Below are positions 24,563 through 37,663 of a stretch of DNA of 64,000 nt, piece after piece. Origin of the DNA: Luscinia megarhynchos (Eukaryota; Chordata; Aves; Passeriformes; Turdidae); contig JAPFBE010000002.1 of the NCBI GenBank assembly GCA_034336665.1, positions 33,645,406-33,709,405 of the forward strand, in the 5' to 3' direction. Within the stretch, counting starts at the first letter, position 1, and the number at the start of each line of letters is the position of its first letter. The translations under genes and the position numbers were made by a program. The notes under the pieces are model-generated. The model was given only the letters and a program-made list of their open reading frames with translations, ran no database searches and was not told where the DNA came from.

Positions 24563-27500
24563 CCTCAATTTCTTCATGAGGTGAAATGCAAGGTATTTTA
24601 TTTCTGCTGTAATTTGAGTTTATTTTACATAGAAATTAAAAACGTTCATAAAGATTGCAGAGATTTGTGAAATATTCAAGGCTTCCAAATGAAAACTGAA
24701 GTTTCGGTCAGGTGGCATTCTAGTAAAGTCAGATCTGAGGGTCTCTGGCAGTTTTCTGAGGAACAGAACTGAAACCAGCAGGAAGATAAGGACAGCTTTC
24801 AGCCTCTCAGCATTTTGTGTTCTTTGTCTCCACCTTCTGCTTGGAAAGAATGTGAGTTGCAGGGAGTTAAGGCATTGTGATTTCTAATTCATTTGGAGAA
24901 ATCTGTGAAAGAAAGTAAATAACAATGAAGGAGAAACTCTCAAATACGAAGGGCAGCAATAAAATACTGAACATATCATCAGTAGCAATTATTTTATGAA
25001 GGCAGGCTAAATAATCTTGTGACACTAGATGTGAGCTTGTTGCTAACAAATTCAGTAGTCAAAAACTAAAAGCAACAATAAATAGTGACATGAGCTGGTT
25101 ATAGATAAAGATTTTTGCTCGGAATAAGAAGAAATCACAATTTGGGTTTGATTTATCTTGACTTAAACAATAATTTAAGCAATAATGGGTAATCATCAAG
25201 TCACCCCTTCTATCCAAAAATTGCAATTGTACTTCTCCACAGTGTTGTGGAAAACAGAAGCAAGGCAAATCCTCTGTCTCTAAGGACAAGGTAATCAGGG
25301 TAAGCTAAAAGGACTGTCTGCACTTGTCATGTCAGAATGTCAGCAGAGTATGCCACTGGAGATACTTAGAAAGCAGGAAGAAATAAAACTTAACTTGAGA
25401 AGGAAAGAAAAAAGCAAGAGACAGAAGATACTGGAAAGAGTGGTAAGACTACCTCATAAGTGGTGGATTTCTGTGATTAACAGTTTAATTTACTCTACAA
25501 TATTTTTTTTATGTACCACTTTCACAACTTTGAGGAGCAAAATTTTTCAAATAACTGTATCTTCCCCAAAGACTTCCTGGAATAATTAGAGGCTTCTTTA
25601 TTGAGAAATAAAATTTATTAAAGTTTTTGTCACTGTAATATTTAGATCTTTTAGAACTCTGCTGCACTGGCAGGAACAAAATTAATGTTTCATTAAAATT
25701 CTGCTCCCAAAAGAACATGAACAGATTCCCCATTGACAAAAATGAGCATATGTTCTCATTTTAATAAAAGCATACTAATTTCTAACAAATAACAAAGCCT
25801 ACCTGAAAACCAGCCTGTTTTAAAATTCCATCTGCCATTATTTTCTGTCATAGTCCATAAATATTTTATGAACTGTCAAACTAATTTATGTATCGTAATT
25901 GAAAAGGCAAAACATAATGCACCAAAACCAAGCAAGTTAACAAAAGAAAATCTGAAAGCAATGATATTAAAAAAGAGATTATTTTTAAAGTTTAGCAAAA
26001 TGCAATGGAATAAACTTATCTAGAAATGTTTAGCAGTGCAAACTGACAGGAAGATGTACATTATATAACTTGTAGGAGGTTTGGGTACTACTTAATGTAA
26101 AAATAAATATTTTTTTTACAATAACACCTTAAACCCGAAGATGGAGCTCTTGAACTGTTTATTTTAAAAGAACTAGAAAAAATGAAAGCACTACAGTTAC
26201 CAAAGGGAGATATTGTTGAACTTCTGGATATACTTTCTTAGTATCTTCAATGGCATTGCATGCTGTATTGTGAGAAGGTCAGTTTAAATGCTGCTTCATG
26301 TGCATACACATTTCACTTGCATTGAGACATTTCACTCCACAAATCTTCCTGCCCACAGGGGAATTCCAACTCTCAAACACTCCTTTCCTCACATTTGAGA
26401 CAATCTTTCAATTCTTTTAGATTTCTTACTAGAATTCCTTTGGAATTGAAATGGTTACTTGCTGCAGCAGTGTCTCGTACAAATGATTTTCACATTCCTT
26501 GTCTCTCTTTCAAGACTGCATGTGGTCAGATTAAAGACACCCATTCCATAGGGGAGGGAAAAAGGTATCAAGAAGTCAGTAAGTCCCACAGAAAGAGCCA
26601 CAGAAAATGAAGTACCAGGGAACTGCTTTAACCACATTTTATAGTCATTGAATATGTTATTCCGTCTCTTCTGTCTGAACCCTTTCTTAAAGAGCAGCAG
26701 AAAAAAATCCCTTCCGTACTTTCTGATAAAAAAAATAAATGAATTTCTGAATTAACTGAGTGTTAATTAATTAGGTGTTTTAATCAGCCAAATACACTAG
26801 AAATACTTAGGATCTTTGTTTCCTTAGATTCCTCATTGGCTTTGTACTTTTTACAGGCATTATACAAAGAATGAACTGCAGTTCCTTTTGCAGAAGAACA
26901 AAAATGAAGAAAAAGAGTTTACATCACTATCAGATACATAGAAGTCTGGGGCAATTCACCCCCAAGTACAGGGTAGTTCAAATCTCCTTGTTTTACATGA
27001 CCATGCCCTCAAAAGGTGCATTTGACATATAAAGTATCTGAGGATTCCTTGCTCAACTTTAAAATCAGGCTGAGTTAATTCAACAACTTCGCTACTAATT
27101 TATGACACGGAAACAGGCCAGAAGAGTAGTTAAATTCAAGTGTAAAATGCTAACATTCTGTTCAAAGGGTTTAAAATCTGCTTGGGCAGCCGTACAGATA
27201 CCAATTAAACATGGAGAAATTGAGCACTTGTCTGTCTAAAGGGTTCTGCCTTTTGGAGAAGGGTCTCAGCTCAAGATGAGAAATAGTAGGATTGTTCCCA
27301 CACAGGAAAACAAACCTTCCTGCTCCACCCTGAGGAGGAAGTTACAACAGCCTCAGGTACAAAGCAGTCTCTTCCCACTTCTTGTCCAAAGGAGGAACCA
27401 GGATATATTAGACCAAACTAACATTATTCCTATGCCCATTGAGTTGAAAGGAAATGCCATTCACCCCCTTAAAGTTTCACATAAAGTACTTCCTACTATT

Positions 27501-28990
27501 TCATAAAATGTTTTTTTTCCTAAAACTTTTAGCCTGAAAATCAGCATTAGAGTTGCAAAATCAAGTATCCTCACAATAATTTATCAGAAAATTAAATTTA
27601 GTCTGAATCTTGCATTGGCAGGAAACAATTTAGAATGAGCCTTAAATAATTAAACACTCAATTTATTAATCAAGGGCTGTATTATTTTAATGTTCAATTG
27701 GCATACTTTCAATTCATTTATTTAGCAAAGAAAATTCTATAAAGTGATAGGAAAAGATTTAAGTCATGGTAAGATAAAAGTTTTTTCCAAGTAATTATAT
27801 TTTGAAAAATTGTTTGTAAAGAGATTTCTGTACCAAAAGATTATATATATAGCAATTCTACTTAAATTATTTTTCTCAATCATGCTAATAATCAAATGGT
27901 TTTCAAGATGTAAATATTTTAATGACAACTGGCTTTTCTAAACTGCCTTTTCATGGTAAGTGCTATGCAGAAATATTACCATTTCTATTACTTATTTTGA
28001 AGTCATACAGGAGAAATAATTTCAGTTTCTAATCTGTCTCTTTTAAATGTAACCCTTTAGACAAAGAGCTTGCAATATAAACTATATTATGTTTTGCAAG
28101 TGCATCTTTATATTTTCTTTCTGACAACTTCACCACTCATGTGTTTCCTAAGTTCAAAATTAAACCTTTTTATCATATATCTTGCCAAAGTTAAAAATGC
28201 AGTATCTTTTCAGTAAGGTAGCAACTTCCTTCAGGTGGCTCAGAAAACTCGAATGTAATTAAGAGACTGCAAGAAACATGCGCCACATTGTTCTCAATTT
28301 ATTAATCAGTTAGGGTAAAATATAGTGCCAAAGCTTAAAATATAATGCCAAAACTCTCAACATTAGTAAGTTTTAAAAAAACAAAAACTCAAGAAAACAA
28401 AAAACTGACCAACCAACCAAAAAAAAAAAAAATTAAAAATTTCATATTCTTTACATCACTCTGAAACTCAGATTGTACTAATAACACTCCAGGGCAATAA
28501 AATTGAAATATCGTTTTTGGAGCAGACAATGTCTATTATGTCTGCTCAAACCAAAGACAGAAGAAATAGTCTGATGTTTTAGTGACTATGTACTAAAATA
28601 CTGCATTATGGGTTTCCCTTTTTTGTCAGAGAGAAGAACTTTGAATTTCATCTTTGATCACAACCAGACCATAGAATAAGAAGATCCAGCGTGTATCTGT
28701 ACACTAATTAAATAACCTAGTTTAATACTACCAGAAAACTTAAGCAATCTACAAAGTTCAAATTTCAAAACCTCACTAGGAAGCAGAGACTGTAACCCCC
28801 ACCCTGGCATGCAACTTCCTTGGCACATGGGAAGGTGAAACACCCCCCTCTCCAGCACCCTCTGCTCATTTTTGTGGCAGAAAAAAACCAAATTAGATAA
28901 TCCTTTTATCAATCCCACTGGGTGAGCGTAGATGGGTAAAGCACTGGCAGGTGTAACACAAAACCCACGGGGAAAGCTCCTGTATTATGG
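24563..28990. other. Unique AT-rich DNA, no gene identified
   Basis: About 4.4 kb with no recognised gene or mobile element. It contains a 17-bp near-perfect duplication (28316-28332 and 28336-28352, TAAAATATARTGCCAAA) and an A14 run at 28419-28432. Confidence 0.55.
28316..28352. repeat. 17-bp tandem duplication, period 20
   Basis: TAAAATATAGTGCCAAA is followed, after GCT, by TAAAATATAATGCCAAA. There is one G to A difference between copies. Confidence 0.8.
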
Positions 28991-29016
28991 AGCAGGATGA
29001 GGATGAGGATGAGGAT

Positions 29017-29062
29017 GGGGATGGGGATGGGGATGGGGATGGGGATGGGAATGGGGATGGGG
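29017..29062 (+). other. Predicted G-quadruplex-forming tract
   Basis: Eight runs of three or four G, at 29017, 29023, 29029, 29035, 29041, 29047, 29053 and 29059, are separated by AT or AAT loops of 2-3 bases. This meets the G3+N1-7 rule with very short loops, the arrangement known to favour stable parallel quadruplexes. Formation in cells is inferred. Confidence 0.7.
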
Positions 29063-29233
29063 ATGAGGATGGGGATGAGGATGGGGATGAGAATGAGGAT
29101 GAAGATGAGGATGAGGATGAGGATGAGGATGGGGATGGGGATGAGGATGAGGATGAGGATGAGGATGAGGGTGAGGATGAGGGTGAGGGTGAGGGTGAGG
29201 GATGAGGATGAGGATGAGGATGAGGATGAGGAT

Positions 29234-29262
29234 GGGGATGGGGGATGGGGATGGGGATGGGG
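29234..29262 (+). other. Second predicted G-quadruplex-forming tract
   Basis: Five runs of four or five G, at 29234, 29240, 29247, 29253 and 29259, are separated by AT. It has the same short-loop architecture as the tract at 29017. Confidence 0.65.
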
Positions 29263-29373
29263 ATGAGGATGAGGATGAGGATGAGGATGAGGATGGGGAT
29301 GGGGATGAGGATGAGGATGAGGGATGAGGATGAGGATGAGGATGAGGATGGGGATGAGGATGAGGATGAGGAG

Positions 29374-29705
29374 GAAGGGCGGGAGGTGGCCCCCGCCCCG
29401 CCAGGCGCCTCCGGGCACACGGTCCTTCCCCGCCCGGAGCTGCCGTGGGGCTTTCCCGGCCGCAGCGCCCAGCTCTGCGCCTGCACCTCTGGCGAAAGCG
29501 GGGCGGGGAGGGGACGGGAGCAGAGGCTTTCACATCCTCAAACCCCGGGGAAACATCTGCTGCTGCAGCCGCCGTGCCATCCGAAATCGTCCCGCAGCTG
29601 GGTTTAGTGCACTAATCCCAGGCATCCCCGCTCCAGGATGCTCCTCTGAACAGCCGGGCTTGCAGCACAGGGAACCGACCCGCGCTGCCTGAAGCTCTTC
29701 GTCAA
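29374..29705. promoter_or_regulatory. CpG island, possible promoter
   Basis: I count roughly 29 CpG dinucleotides in about 330 bp, against near absence in the surrounding kilobases. A GGGGCGGGGAGGGGAC GC-box-like motif (Sp1 type) lies near 29500. No TATA box, recognised coding start or convincing splice donor was found within it. A CpG island in bird DNA usually marks a promoter or a regulatory element, but the direction of transcription cannot be decided here. It could also be an orphan, intragenic island or a GC-rich remnant associated with the adjacent array. Confidence 0.5.
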
Positions 29706-29834
29706 AAAAATAGCGACCCAGGAAGCTCTGGCTACAGAGCTGAACCAGACACTGTCGTGGGTGTCCATAGCTCTGCTGCTCCGTCTCCATTGCACGCTAC
29801 AAAAAGTCAATTGAAGTGTCTGGAACCCGAGGGC

Positions 29835-29842
29835 ATTTGCAT
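29835..29842. promoter_or_regulatory. Octamer motif ATTTGCAT
   Basis: This is an exact POU/Oct octamer, about 130 bp past the CpG island. The motif is known to bind POU-domain factors. A chance occurrence is quite possible in a window of this size. Confidence 0.3.
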
Positions 29843-32800
29843 GCTCCTGTGGCATTCGAGTATTTGGAACTTGTGCTGCAATAGAGAAGGGATTTGCTGA
29901 AAGATGGAGGGAAGGAGAAGAGGGGTGAGACACGAGGAATTCACTGGGGAGCAAATAAAGTCAGACAGAAAAATATCATTTTATTGGAAGATTTGGTTAC
30001 TTTTCCAGAGAATGAAAGCAATTGTTTATGTCAAAGAATCCAGGATGATCCACAGGAATCCTGAAGCACAGTAAAAGGCAGACATGGCAGAGAGGACTGG
30101 CATGGACACAAAACCAATCCATCCATGTGCTTCTTTAGGCATGAATCACTTCAGAATGTTAACAGTAGAAATATCTCAGCCTTCCTTGGCAAATTCACTT
30201 ACCAAGATAAGCAGAATATAATCCCTGTCAATAAAATCCAAGACAGTTTAAATTGCATTTCATTCTACAAGATGAATGCAACGAAACAAGAGTCATCCTT
30301 GTGAGGTCTTCTATCCTGTGCCTTACGTGGGTCCCATGTCTTTACCTCTCCTGTCATCTCTTTCTAAAGCTTTCCAGGAGGAGGAAAGAAGGTAGGGAGG
30401 AAAAAGTCAAACTGCACCACTGAATGCTGGTGTGAAACTGATTATATTTGAGATGGAAATTACTAAGAGTCAGTAAATATAGACACCAGTATGGCATTTT
30501 AAAAGCTTGTTACTGGTAGTAGTCAAATTTTGAAAGTTTGTTTTCACTCAGGTAAATGTAGAGTTATGATGGAAGTGGACACAGGATGTATCAGAGAGAG
30601 TTCTGTGTTTTCAGTGGCTTAACCTTACAGTGCCCACACTGCATATAAAACATTCTCAGTTGTCACTACAATTTGTTATGTGTGTCCCCTTGAAGGACTA
30701 CATTACAATAGTAGGCATGAACTAAGTTTCACACCAGGAGAAATTTCTTTAAGAGGTATTTTCCATCACTACCAAGCAACAGGAAAAATTTGAGCATGCA
30801 ATGGCCCTGTTCTTTCTGTACCATACTTAATAAATCTCTTTTCCGGGAAAGAATTCAGTACTTAAACAACACTGCCATGCTCCTCTATGCACTGGTTTTT
30901 TTCTGGAGAATGACCTCTACTTTTACTGATTTATTGACTGGGACTTCAGAATCTTGGAGAAACAGGAATAAGTTGCATCTTTTAAGTTGAGTGCCTGACA
31001 AGGACAGTAGAAGGGAATGACTGTTATCTGATGGACCTGAAAGACAGGCAAGTGCCTTTGAAAAGTCTTCAGCTGCCTTGTCAGTGGAACCAGTTTACAA
31101 GATGGTCAACAATGGTATCCAAGTCTGTTGCAGAAGATGTGTATGCCTGTTATGAGGGGTCTTCAGAGCAATCATGGTTTTGCCAGCTTTGAAGAGAAAA
31201 GATTCATTATTTCCTTAAATTCTACATATTCACCCCTCCCTTAGGGGCAGATTACCCCTTATTTCCACACCAGGATGGTGTGCCTTTAATAGATCCCTGC
31301 TCAGGTTCTGTGAGTCCAGCAGCAGGTGCTGAGCACAGCCCAGTGTTGGAAGAGCTGTTGAATCCCTGGCAGACTGCAGCAATAGGAAACTTCACCAGCA
31401 TCCCCATCACAGGTGAGAGAGCCCAGCCTGACCACGGGAGACCTCCTGGAGGAAACCAGCCAGGACAGAAAGTGCAAGTCCAGGGTATGAGTCAGAGGTA
31501 AAGTAGACTATGTTTTTTAACACTAAAGAAACTGGTGGTGCTTAACAAATAAACAGAATGAATTTCTGATCTCCATTCCCCGGGGTCCTAAAGGAACAAT
31601 CTTATAAAATATATTTGTTCTGGATATTTGAACTGAATATAACAACTACAGTAGAGTGTTTGTGTGATTCATTGTTCCTGCTCTAGCAAAGAGGTACCAG
31701 TCAGCAAATTCCAAAGAGAATTCTAATGCTAAAAAAAATCCAAAACAACTCTGAAGGAAATCAATGGGTTTTTTAAAAATCTATTTATCTAAAATGTGAA
31801 GTTATTTACCACCGTTCTAATGAACACCTCCTTTAATGCAAAACAAACCCAAATCACTCCAAAGTCAGGAAATCCCCTGGATATATTTGTGTATTTTAGT
31901 ATTTCCTGACAAGTTGCAGTTCAGCACATTTAGAGACCTGTTCCAGTGTCTGGTTGATCAGAGAACAGAAGCTCTTGAAGACTGCCATTACATATTGGTC
32001 AAAGTACCACATTACCCTCTTATTTTATGTCAGTGTTTTATGCATTATTTTGAATCTGATAATTTTGTTGTAATTGTAGCACCAAAATGGAAATTCCCTC
32101 CTTCTAACATAAAGTAAAATTGGCTTGATGGTTTCAGAATTTTCTGGTAAAAATTGTAGAAAGCAGAAATTCCTGCCCAGGGCTTATAAGGATAAACATA
32201 ATTAACAATAAGCAATATGTTTGTAGTTAATTTCAGTGACTTTCATAGAGAAATGCTCCTTACAGCTAGAACAAAATTTTATGGTATCTCACACTGCATG
32301 CTCATAGACAAGGGGAGGCATTTCTTAGAATATGATAGAGAAATGTAAACTCCTACTTCCATTTTGCTATAAAGTAGTGAAGTTACTGCACAGTTAAACA
32401 GTGCAGTCACTGCACAGTTAGCAATACTTTATACATGTTATTGTCACCAAAAAGTCTCTACATGCCATAAATTCTGGCAGTGGTTTTGGTTCCTGGTTTC
32501 TGTCTTCAAACTTTGCATTTTAAATCACTTCTTGCTTACTGCACCCATATAAAAGAACTGTAAGAAGCCCAAGAAACCACAAAGGATAAAAAATAAACTA
32601 CATAATTTTCCTTTTTTTTTTTCTTTTCTTGCCCATACCATGTAATTTTCACTCTTATTTCTCATTTACTGTTTTCTTCATTTACATATGAAAATTAGAT
32701 CTCAGACATCAGTCAGAAACGTTCAGCTGTTTTTTTCCGCAAGTGTCTGGAAAAGTGAAGGGGGAAGAAGATTTGAGATAAGCAATTTTATCTGCCCATT

Positions 32801-35800
32801 AATTTTTCCAAAGCAAAGAAAAGCAGGCAGAGAGAGACGTACTCTGACACAGAGACAGAAATGAACACAGACAAAATCTGAAACTGAATGCCATCAAGTC
32901 AGTAATCTGGGTTACAGTCAAGAAAGTGCTCTGAAATGGACAGCAGTTCAGGAAGCAGATAGAAACTGGCTGGTGGCTCTCTGATATTATTTGCTTTGAG
33001 AAAGTTCACTATTAGACTAAAATGCTGAATCTGCTGAAGTTGTCAGGAAAACTCAAACTGAACTCAGGGACAAACCTTGAAACAGATACAGTGCAGCATA
33101 AATTCCTTAAGGAAGTGGTGTAAGTATTCTTCCAAACCTTGTAAGCATTTACAAGTTTTCCTGTGATGCTGAGGTATTAACTACAAATGCATAAATATTG
33201 ATAAATAAAAAAGACAAAATTTAGATAATATTTTAAAGACTGCATAAATAAAATCCAGATTTTAGCTGTATGATTCAGAGCCAAACTACCAGCCCCCAGG
33301 CATGTGATGCAAGTTACTAACCTCTCAAGATACCAGTCCCAAGACACTCCACAGCTAAGTCACTTGGGGAAGTTGTGCAGAAAGAGAGATCAGTCAGGCA
33401 TTTTGCAAGCAAATTCTACAGTCACTTTCTCCACTCTGTCTGGGATGAATGTAAAAAAAAAGGAGAGAGAAGCAGCCTTTGAGACAGATGAGCTGTGGTA
33501 TATAAAACATCTGCAGCAGACAGGAGCTTCTCTATTGTGAGAAGATGTAGCACTGTGGCCTTGTCAGTCTACAATTTTGAACTTCTCTTGCAGATTTTTG
33601 CATCTGCTGGGCAAAGCAAGCTCTGTGAAGCTCTGTAAGCAAAGCAAATGTGAGAAGCTGATGATGAAGGTTGTTCTAAGACTGAAGAATCAGAGAAAGG
33701 ATGACACCTGAGGATATTTCCTCTGTGTATTCTCAGTCCTTACAGGGGAGATGCTCCATGCTAGAAGACCAGGTCTTAACATGTTTCCCTGTAGAGTCCC
33801 CTTCTCTCATATGGCAACACAATTTTCTACCCTTTTCTCTGTGGTCTCAAGTTTTCTTTAGAGTGGTTAGGAAGAGGATGACCTCAGAATCTGACTATAA
33901 AGGTGTATTTTTACTGGGGAATGAGTGATGAAGTCCCCCTGCCCAGTTTGTAAATATTATTCTATTTGTAGGCCTTAACCCAGAGGTTATGGGGATTGCA
34001 GAATGAACCAGGTTATCTGACAAGTCTGATAAAGAGCAGAGATGATTTCTTGCCCCTGCTGGAAGCTAACACATCTGAAGACACAGTTTTCCCCAAAGCT
34101 GGGAAATGGGAAATAGGAAATACTATAAAGTTTACTTATAGATTTGGTAGCAACCATTTTTTAAATAAATAAGTAGTTTACTCATGCTGCTACTAGATTT
34201 TTATATTTCTCCAAAAGCCCACGTAGTCCAGCATTCCATCCAAGACTGTGGATAGTTAGTAAAGTCTATTTGAAAATCTTTATTTGGCATTAACTGTTGC
34301 TGGGCCCACTAAAGCAAATACTCCTAATTTTAAAGTATAAGGGTTCAAAATCAATGCACTGTGTCTACAAGTCAAACACTAACAGTGAGCTGCCGTTTAG
34401 TTTTAAAACAGTTTTTGCTTTTGTTTTGCTTTATTTTTTCATCTTCTTTTTACTACTAAGCATCTTTAGGTAGCAGAATATGTAAGACTACAAAAACTTT
34501 TCTAGCAATGAGAATTTCTGCTGTTTAATGGCATTTAGCATAGGATTCATCTCATGAGCTTTAGTTATCTAGAAGCTTGTATCCAGTCTGTGCCTTTCAT
34601 CTCCACTTCCCCTGCAGACAGTGAAGAGGAGCTGCTGCTTCCCAAAGGGCATGCTGTGCATCTGTCTGCAGTGCCTGTCAGGGGCCTGGTGTCCAGTCCC
34701 TATTTATGTCTCCTTTCACTTAGCTGATTATTCAAATTCAGACAAAATAAATCCCTTCACCACTGTAAGCTTATTGGAGGAGAAGCTACCTCTTTCACTT
34801 AGTGAGTGAGACCATTTTAAAAAAGATAATCCTGTGAAACTCTGCAGCAACTACTTGTTCCCCAGCAGGCAGCATATAACCCCAGACTTTTAATTTCCCA
34901 TTAAAAATTAAACATCACATCATCCTCATTATCTAGCTACCAATGTCATTCATTAATGATTGTATGGGAGCTTTTTCTCTACTTTTTAAAAAAAATGTTG
35001 ATCTGGAGCATGCAAAGGAGTTCCTTGGGATAAATACAAGGGATAAATACAGCCTCCAAAATCAACAGAGGAGATGTTGGCTGATCCTGTTTTCCAGTGT
35101 GTCACAAAAAGAAGAAATAATCCCAAACCTAAAATAAGCCGATTCAGTGATCACTTTCTTCCTAACTGTTTTTAGGTTTGCTAATGAAAGGAAGTCTAAA
35201 TTTTGTGTAGGTCATACACATAAACCCACAAAAATGTTTTCAAGTAAAAACAGTCTCAAGTGTGCATTAAAGGTCACCACCACATGCCAGTAACTGCCTC
35301 ATTTTATTTCATATTTCATATTTTTCCCTAGCCCTCCCTGTAAATTGATACAGAAGATATGAATGCAGAATATCAAAGCAGAGGGCAAGGATATTGATGA
35401 GAAATTGGTTGATAGGAATGATGCTTTACCTTAACTGCTGCCTGAAGAAAAAGTCAGATTAATTAGCTAACGTTTCATACAAGAAGCATGTAATTATGAT
35501 TTTAGGTTGTTGGAGGATTTTGGGACAGATTTCAAAAAAATCTTTTACCTCTCCACATAGATCTGGTGATTTATAAATTTCAGGTTTTGTGAATATTGGA
35601 GTTGTCTGAACAGCCCTTTTGCAAAGTCTGTGGACAGTTAGTTATCTCAGAAGATTAAATTCAGCAGCTTCTCTATAATTAGAGAAGTTAATATATTCAG
35701 TTAATACCTATATCAAAAGTATGTTCTGCATGCTTCTCCTGTGAGAGAGTTAAATATAAAAAGCAGAACAGAAGAAACCTGTAAAGGGAATGAATGATTG

Positions 35801-36213
35801 TCATGACTTCATACATCTGATGTTTGCATTAAGACATGACATTTATGAAAACACCATGGTAATCATACCCACACACAAACTCAAGGGGTGTTTTGCTGTC
35901 TGTCCAAAACAATCACTTCTGTATTGGTGTCTTTTACTTACTCTGTATTTCACCTATTCAAATCTATCGCAGAGTGAAGCATTTTAGATGAGTCCAGTAA
36001 ATGGTTACAGAAGTCTTAAAAGGGGTCAAACAATAGCTAAGTTGAGACAAAGAAAGAAAAGTTGGCCAAAGTGTGACAGAAAAATAAGAACATGTCTCCT
36101 TTCTAGTACGAGCCAGAAGGTTTGCAAGGCAAACTCAATGGACAGGTGAGTTACAGGGCAGAGTCAGGCACACAGTGGGAGAGAGAGGTACCTCAGCAGG
36201 GTGGAAGAAGAGC

Positions 36214-36214
<1 letters not shown>
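29843..36214. other. Unique DNA, no supported gene
   Basis: About 6.4 kb without a recognised mobile element. A 13-bp tandem duplication (GGGATAAATACAR) lies at 35027-35052, and a short direct repeat (CTGCACAGTTA twice) near 32387-32415. A segment at 31274-31412 has exon-like borders but no recognised protein, and is treated as a finding only. Confidence 0.5.
35027..35052. repeat. 13-bp tandem duplication
   Basis: GGGATAAATACAA is followed directly by GGGATAAATACAG. Confidence 0.8.

Positions 36215-36279
<65 letters not shown>
36215..36279. repeat. (GATA)16 microsatellite
   Basis: Sixteen essentially perfect GATA units over 65 bp. Perfect arrays of this length are usually highly polymorphic. 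GATA arrays are known as the Bkm-type repeat enriched on some vertebrate sex chromosomes, but a single array does not indicate sex linkage. Confidence 0.97.
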
Positions 36280-36281
<2 letters not shown>

Positions 36282-36690
36282 GTTGCCATGATTTCTTGAA
36301 TGATTCTCTTTCAAAGGAATATAGTTGTGGACAGTGAGAGTTGCTTGCAGGGACAGACCAAGAGGGAAATTCAGATCTGATGTTAAATTTTCCTGTGTTC
36401 TCAAGAACTCCATGAAATAAGTGTTGCTAGAAGGGAAGTAGTTAATTTTTAAAGAAAGCTTGTTTATATTGTCCTATGAAATTTACTGAAGTCCTGGTAT
36501 CAGAAGAGGCTAAAAGATAAGATTCTGCCTGCTGAGCTGGTTCATTTAGCATATGTGCCAAACTAATCATTTGCCATGGTCTTTTACCAAATTCAAATCA
36601 GCACTGCATTATTCCAAGTGCAAAACTTTGACTTGTCACCACCTGTCCTTTGGGACCTCATAAATATTCTATCAGAATGTTCTGTCTAGT

Positions 36691-36720
36691 AAAAAAATAA
36701 AAAAAATAAAAAAAAAGAAG
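36691..36720. repeat. A-rich low-complexity tract
   Basis: Three runs of six to nine A are separated by single T or G residues. Confidence 0.85.
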
Positions 36721-37663
36721 TGATTGATCCATTTTGTCTTCAAAAGTGTAAGCCGAAGATCTCAAACCTGTCATATCCCTTTGTATATATAAGAACATGT
36801 CCCTGGGTTGTTTCAACTTTTATCATTTTTTATGAAGCCCAAGCAGTCTCTCTCATTTTCTGAAAAATAAATTGTAGCTGGACTGTGTTATTTAATCTTA
36901 AGGCATTTTCTGGTTCCAAAGGAGAGTGTATACTGAGTCTTCTTTGCTTGTGGGTATCTCCAACTTTTTTCCTGTAAACTAGAAATCCAAATCTGTTATA
37001 TCCACTTTGTAAGAGTATCCCAGTCTGATCATAAGAATAGCCTAAAGGATGAGACATGACACATTTCTATCTTGTTTCCATTTTCTCCCAAGCCTCTCTG
37101 CCCATATGAATTAGAGCTGTCATTTGTTATGTGCTGCAAGTTCAGCAGATGATTGTTTCCATCTTGGGATATGCCAAGCACACAGGGCCATTCATCTCTG
37201 TGGTTTTTTCTTGTGGACCATTTTAATAAATAACTAGAATTTTGGAGCATGCAGTGTATGGTTCAGCTGCCTCCACCAGATGTCTTATGAATAATGTACA
37301 TATCTTTGATTTACTTTCTATCTGCTGTGTTGGTGCAGTAACTTTTGAAGACAGTGCTGGTGTAGACTTAGTCCCACTAAACCATGTGCAAACTTCAAAG
37401 CCTTCCTACTCAAGCACTGCACACTGTTGGACTTAGCATGGTTTTGATACTGCCTCTTGAGGTCTTGTTACTTGGGAAAAAGGGAAAAACTGTTGAAAAT
37501 CTGATCTTGGGTGAAAAGAATGGAAACATGTTTATTTTCAAGCTATACCATACTTTCATGCTTCAAATGTTTCATGTTCTTTAGTATTAATGGTCTGTTG
37601 CATGTTTGATGAGTAGTATGATTTGAATATTGCCATGTCAAAAGTGTGTGATTGTTAACTTTA

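Larger units (their letters stand above)
28992..29373. repeat. GATGAG/GATGGG hexamer tandem array
   Basis: About 380 bp of tandem 6-bp units alternating GATGAG and GATGGG, with occasional variants (GGGAAT, GGGTGA, GAAGAT) and a few one-base phase shifts near 29200, 29240 and 29320. The plus strand is strongly G over C biased. All six frames stay open or nearly so, producing artificial acidic DE, RM, or HP, SP and IL polypeptides. The array ends abruptly at the edge of a CpG island. GGGG-rich subarrays at 29017-29062 and 29234-29262 are G-quadruplex candidates. Confidence 0.95.

Noticed and set aside
28893..29607. Five or more overlapping long open frames (up to 197 codons) on both strands giving poly-DE, RM, HP, SP or IL proteins
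   Set aside because: They are translations of the GATGRG hexamer array, which has no stop codons in most frames. They carry no start context, domain or exon structure.
36215..36279. CRISPR-like or functional tandem array
   Set aside because: It is a simple tetranucleotide microsatellite without spacers. No CRISPR arrays are expected or seen in this vertebrate DNA.
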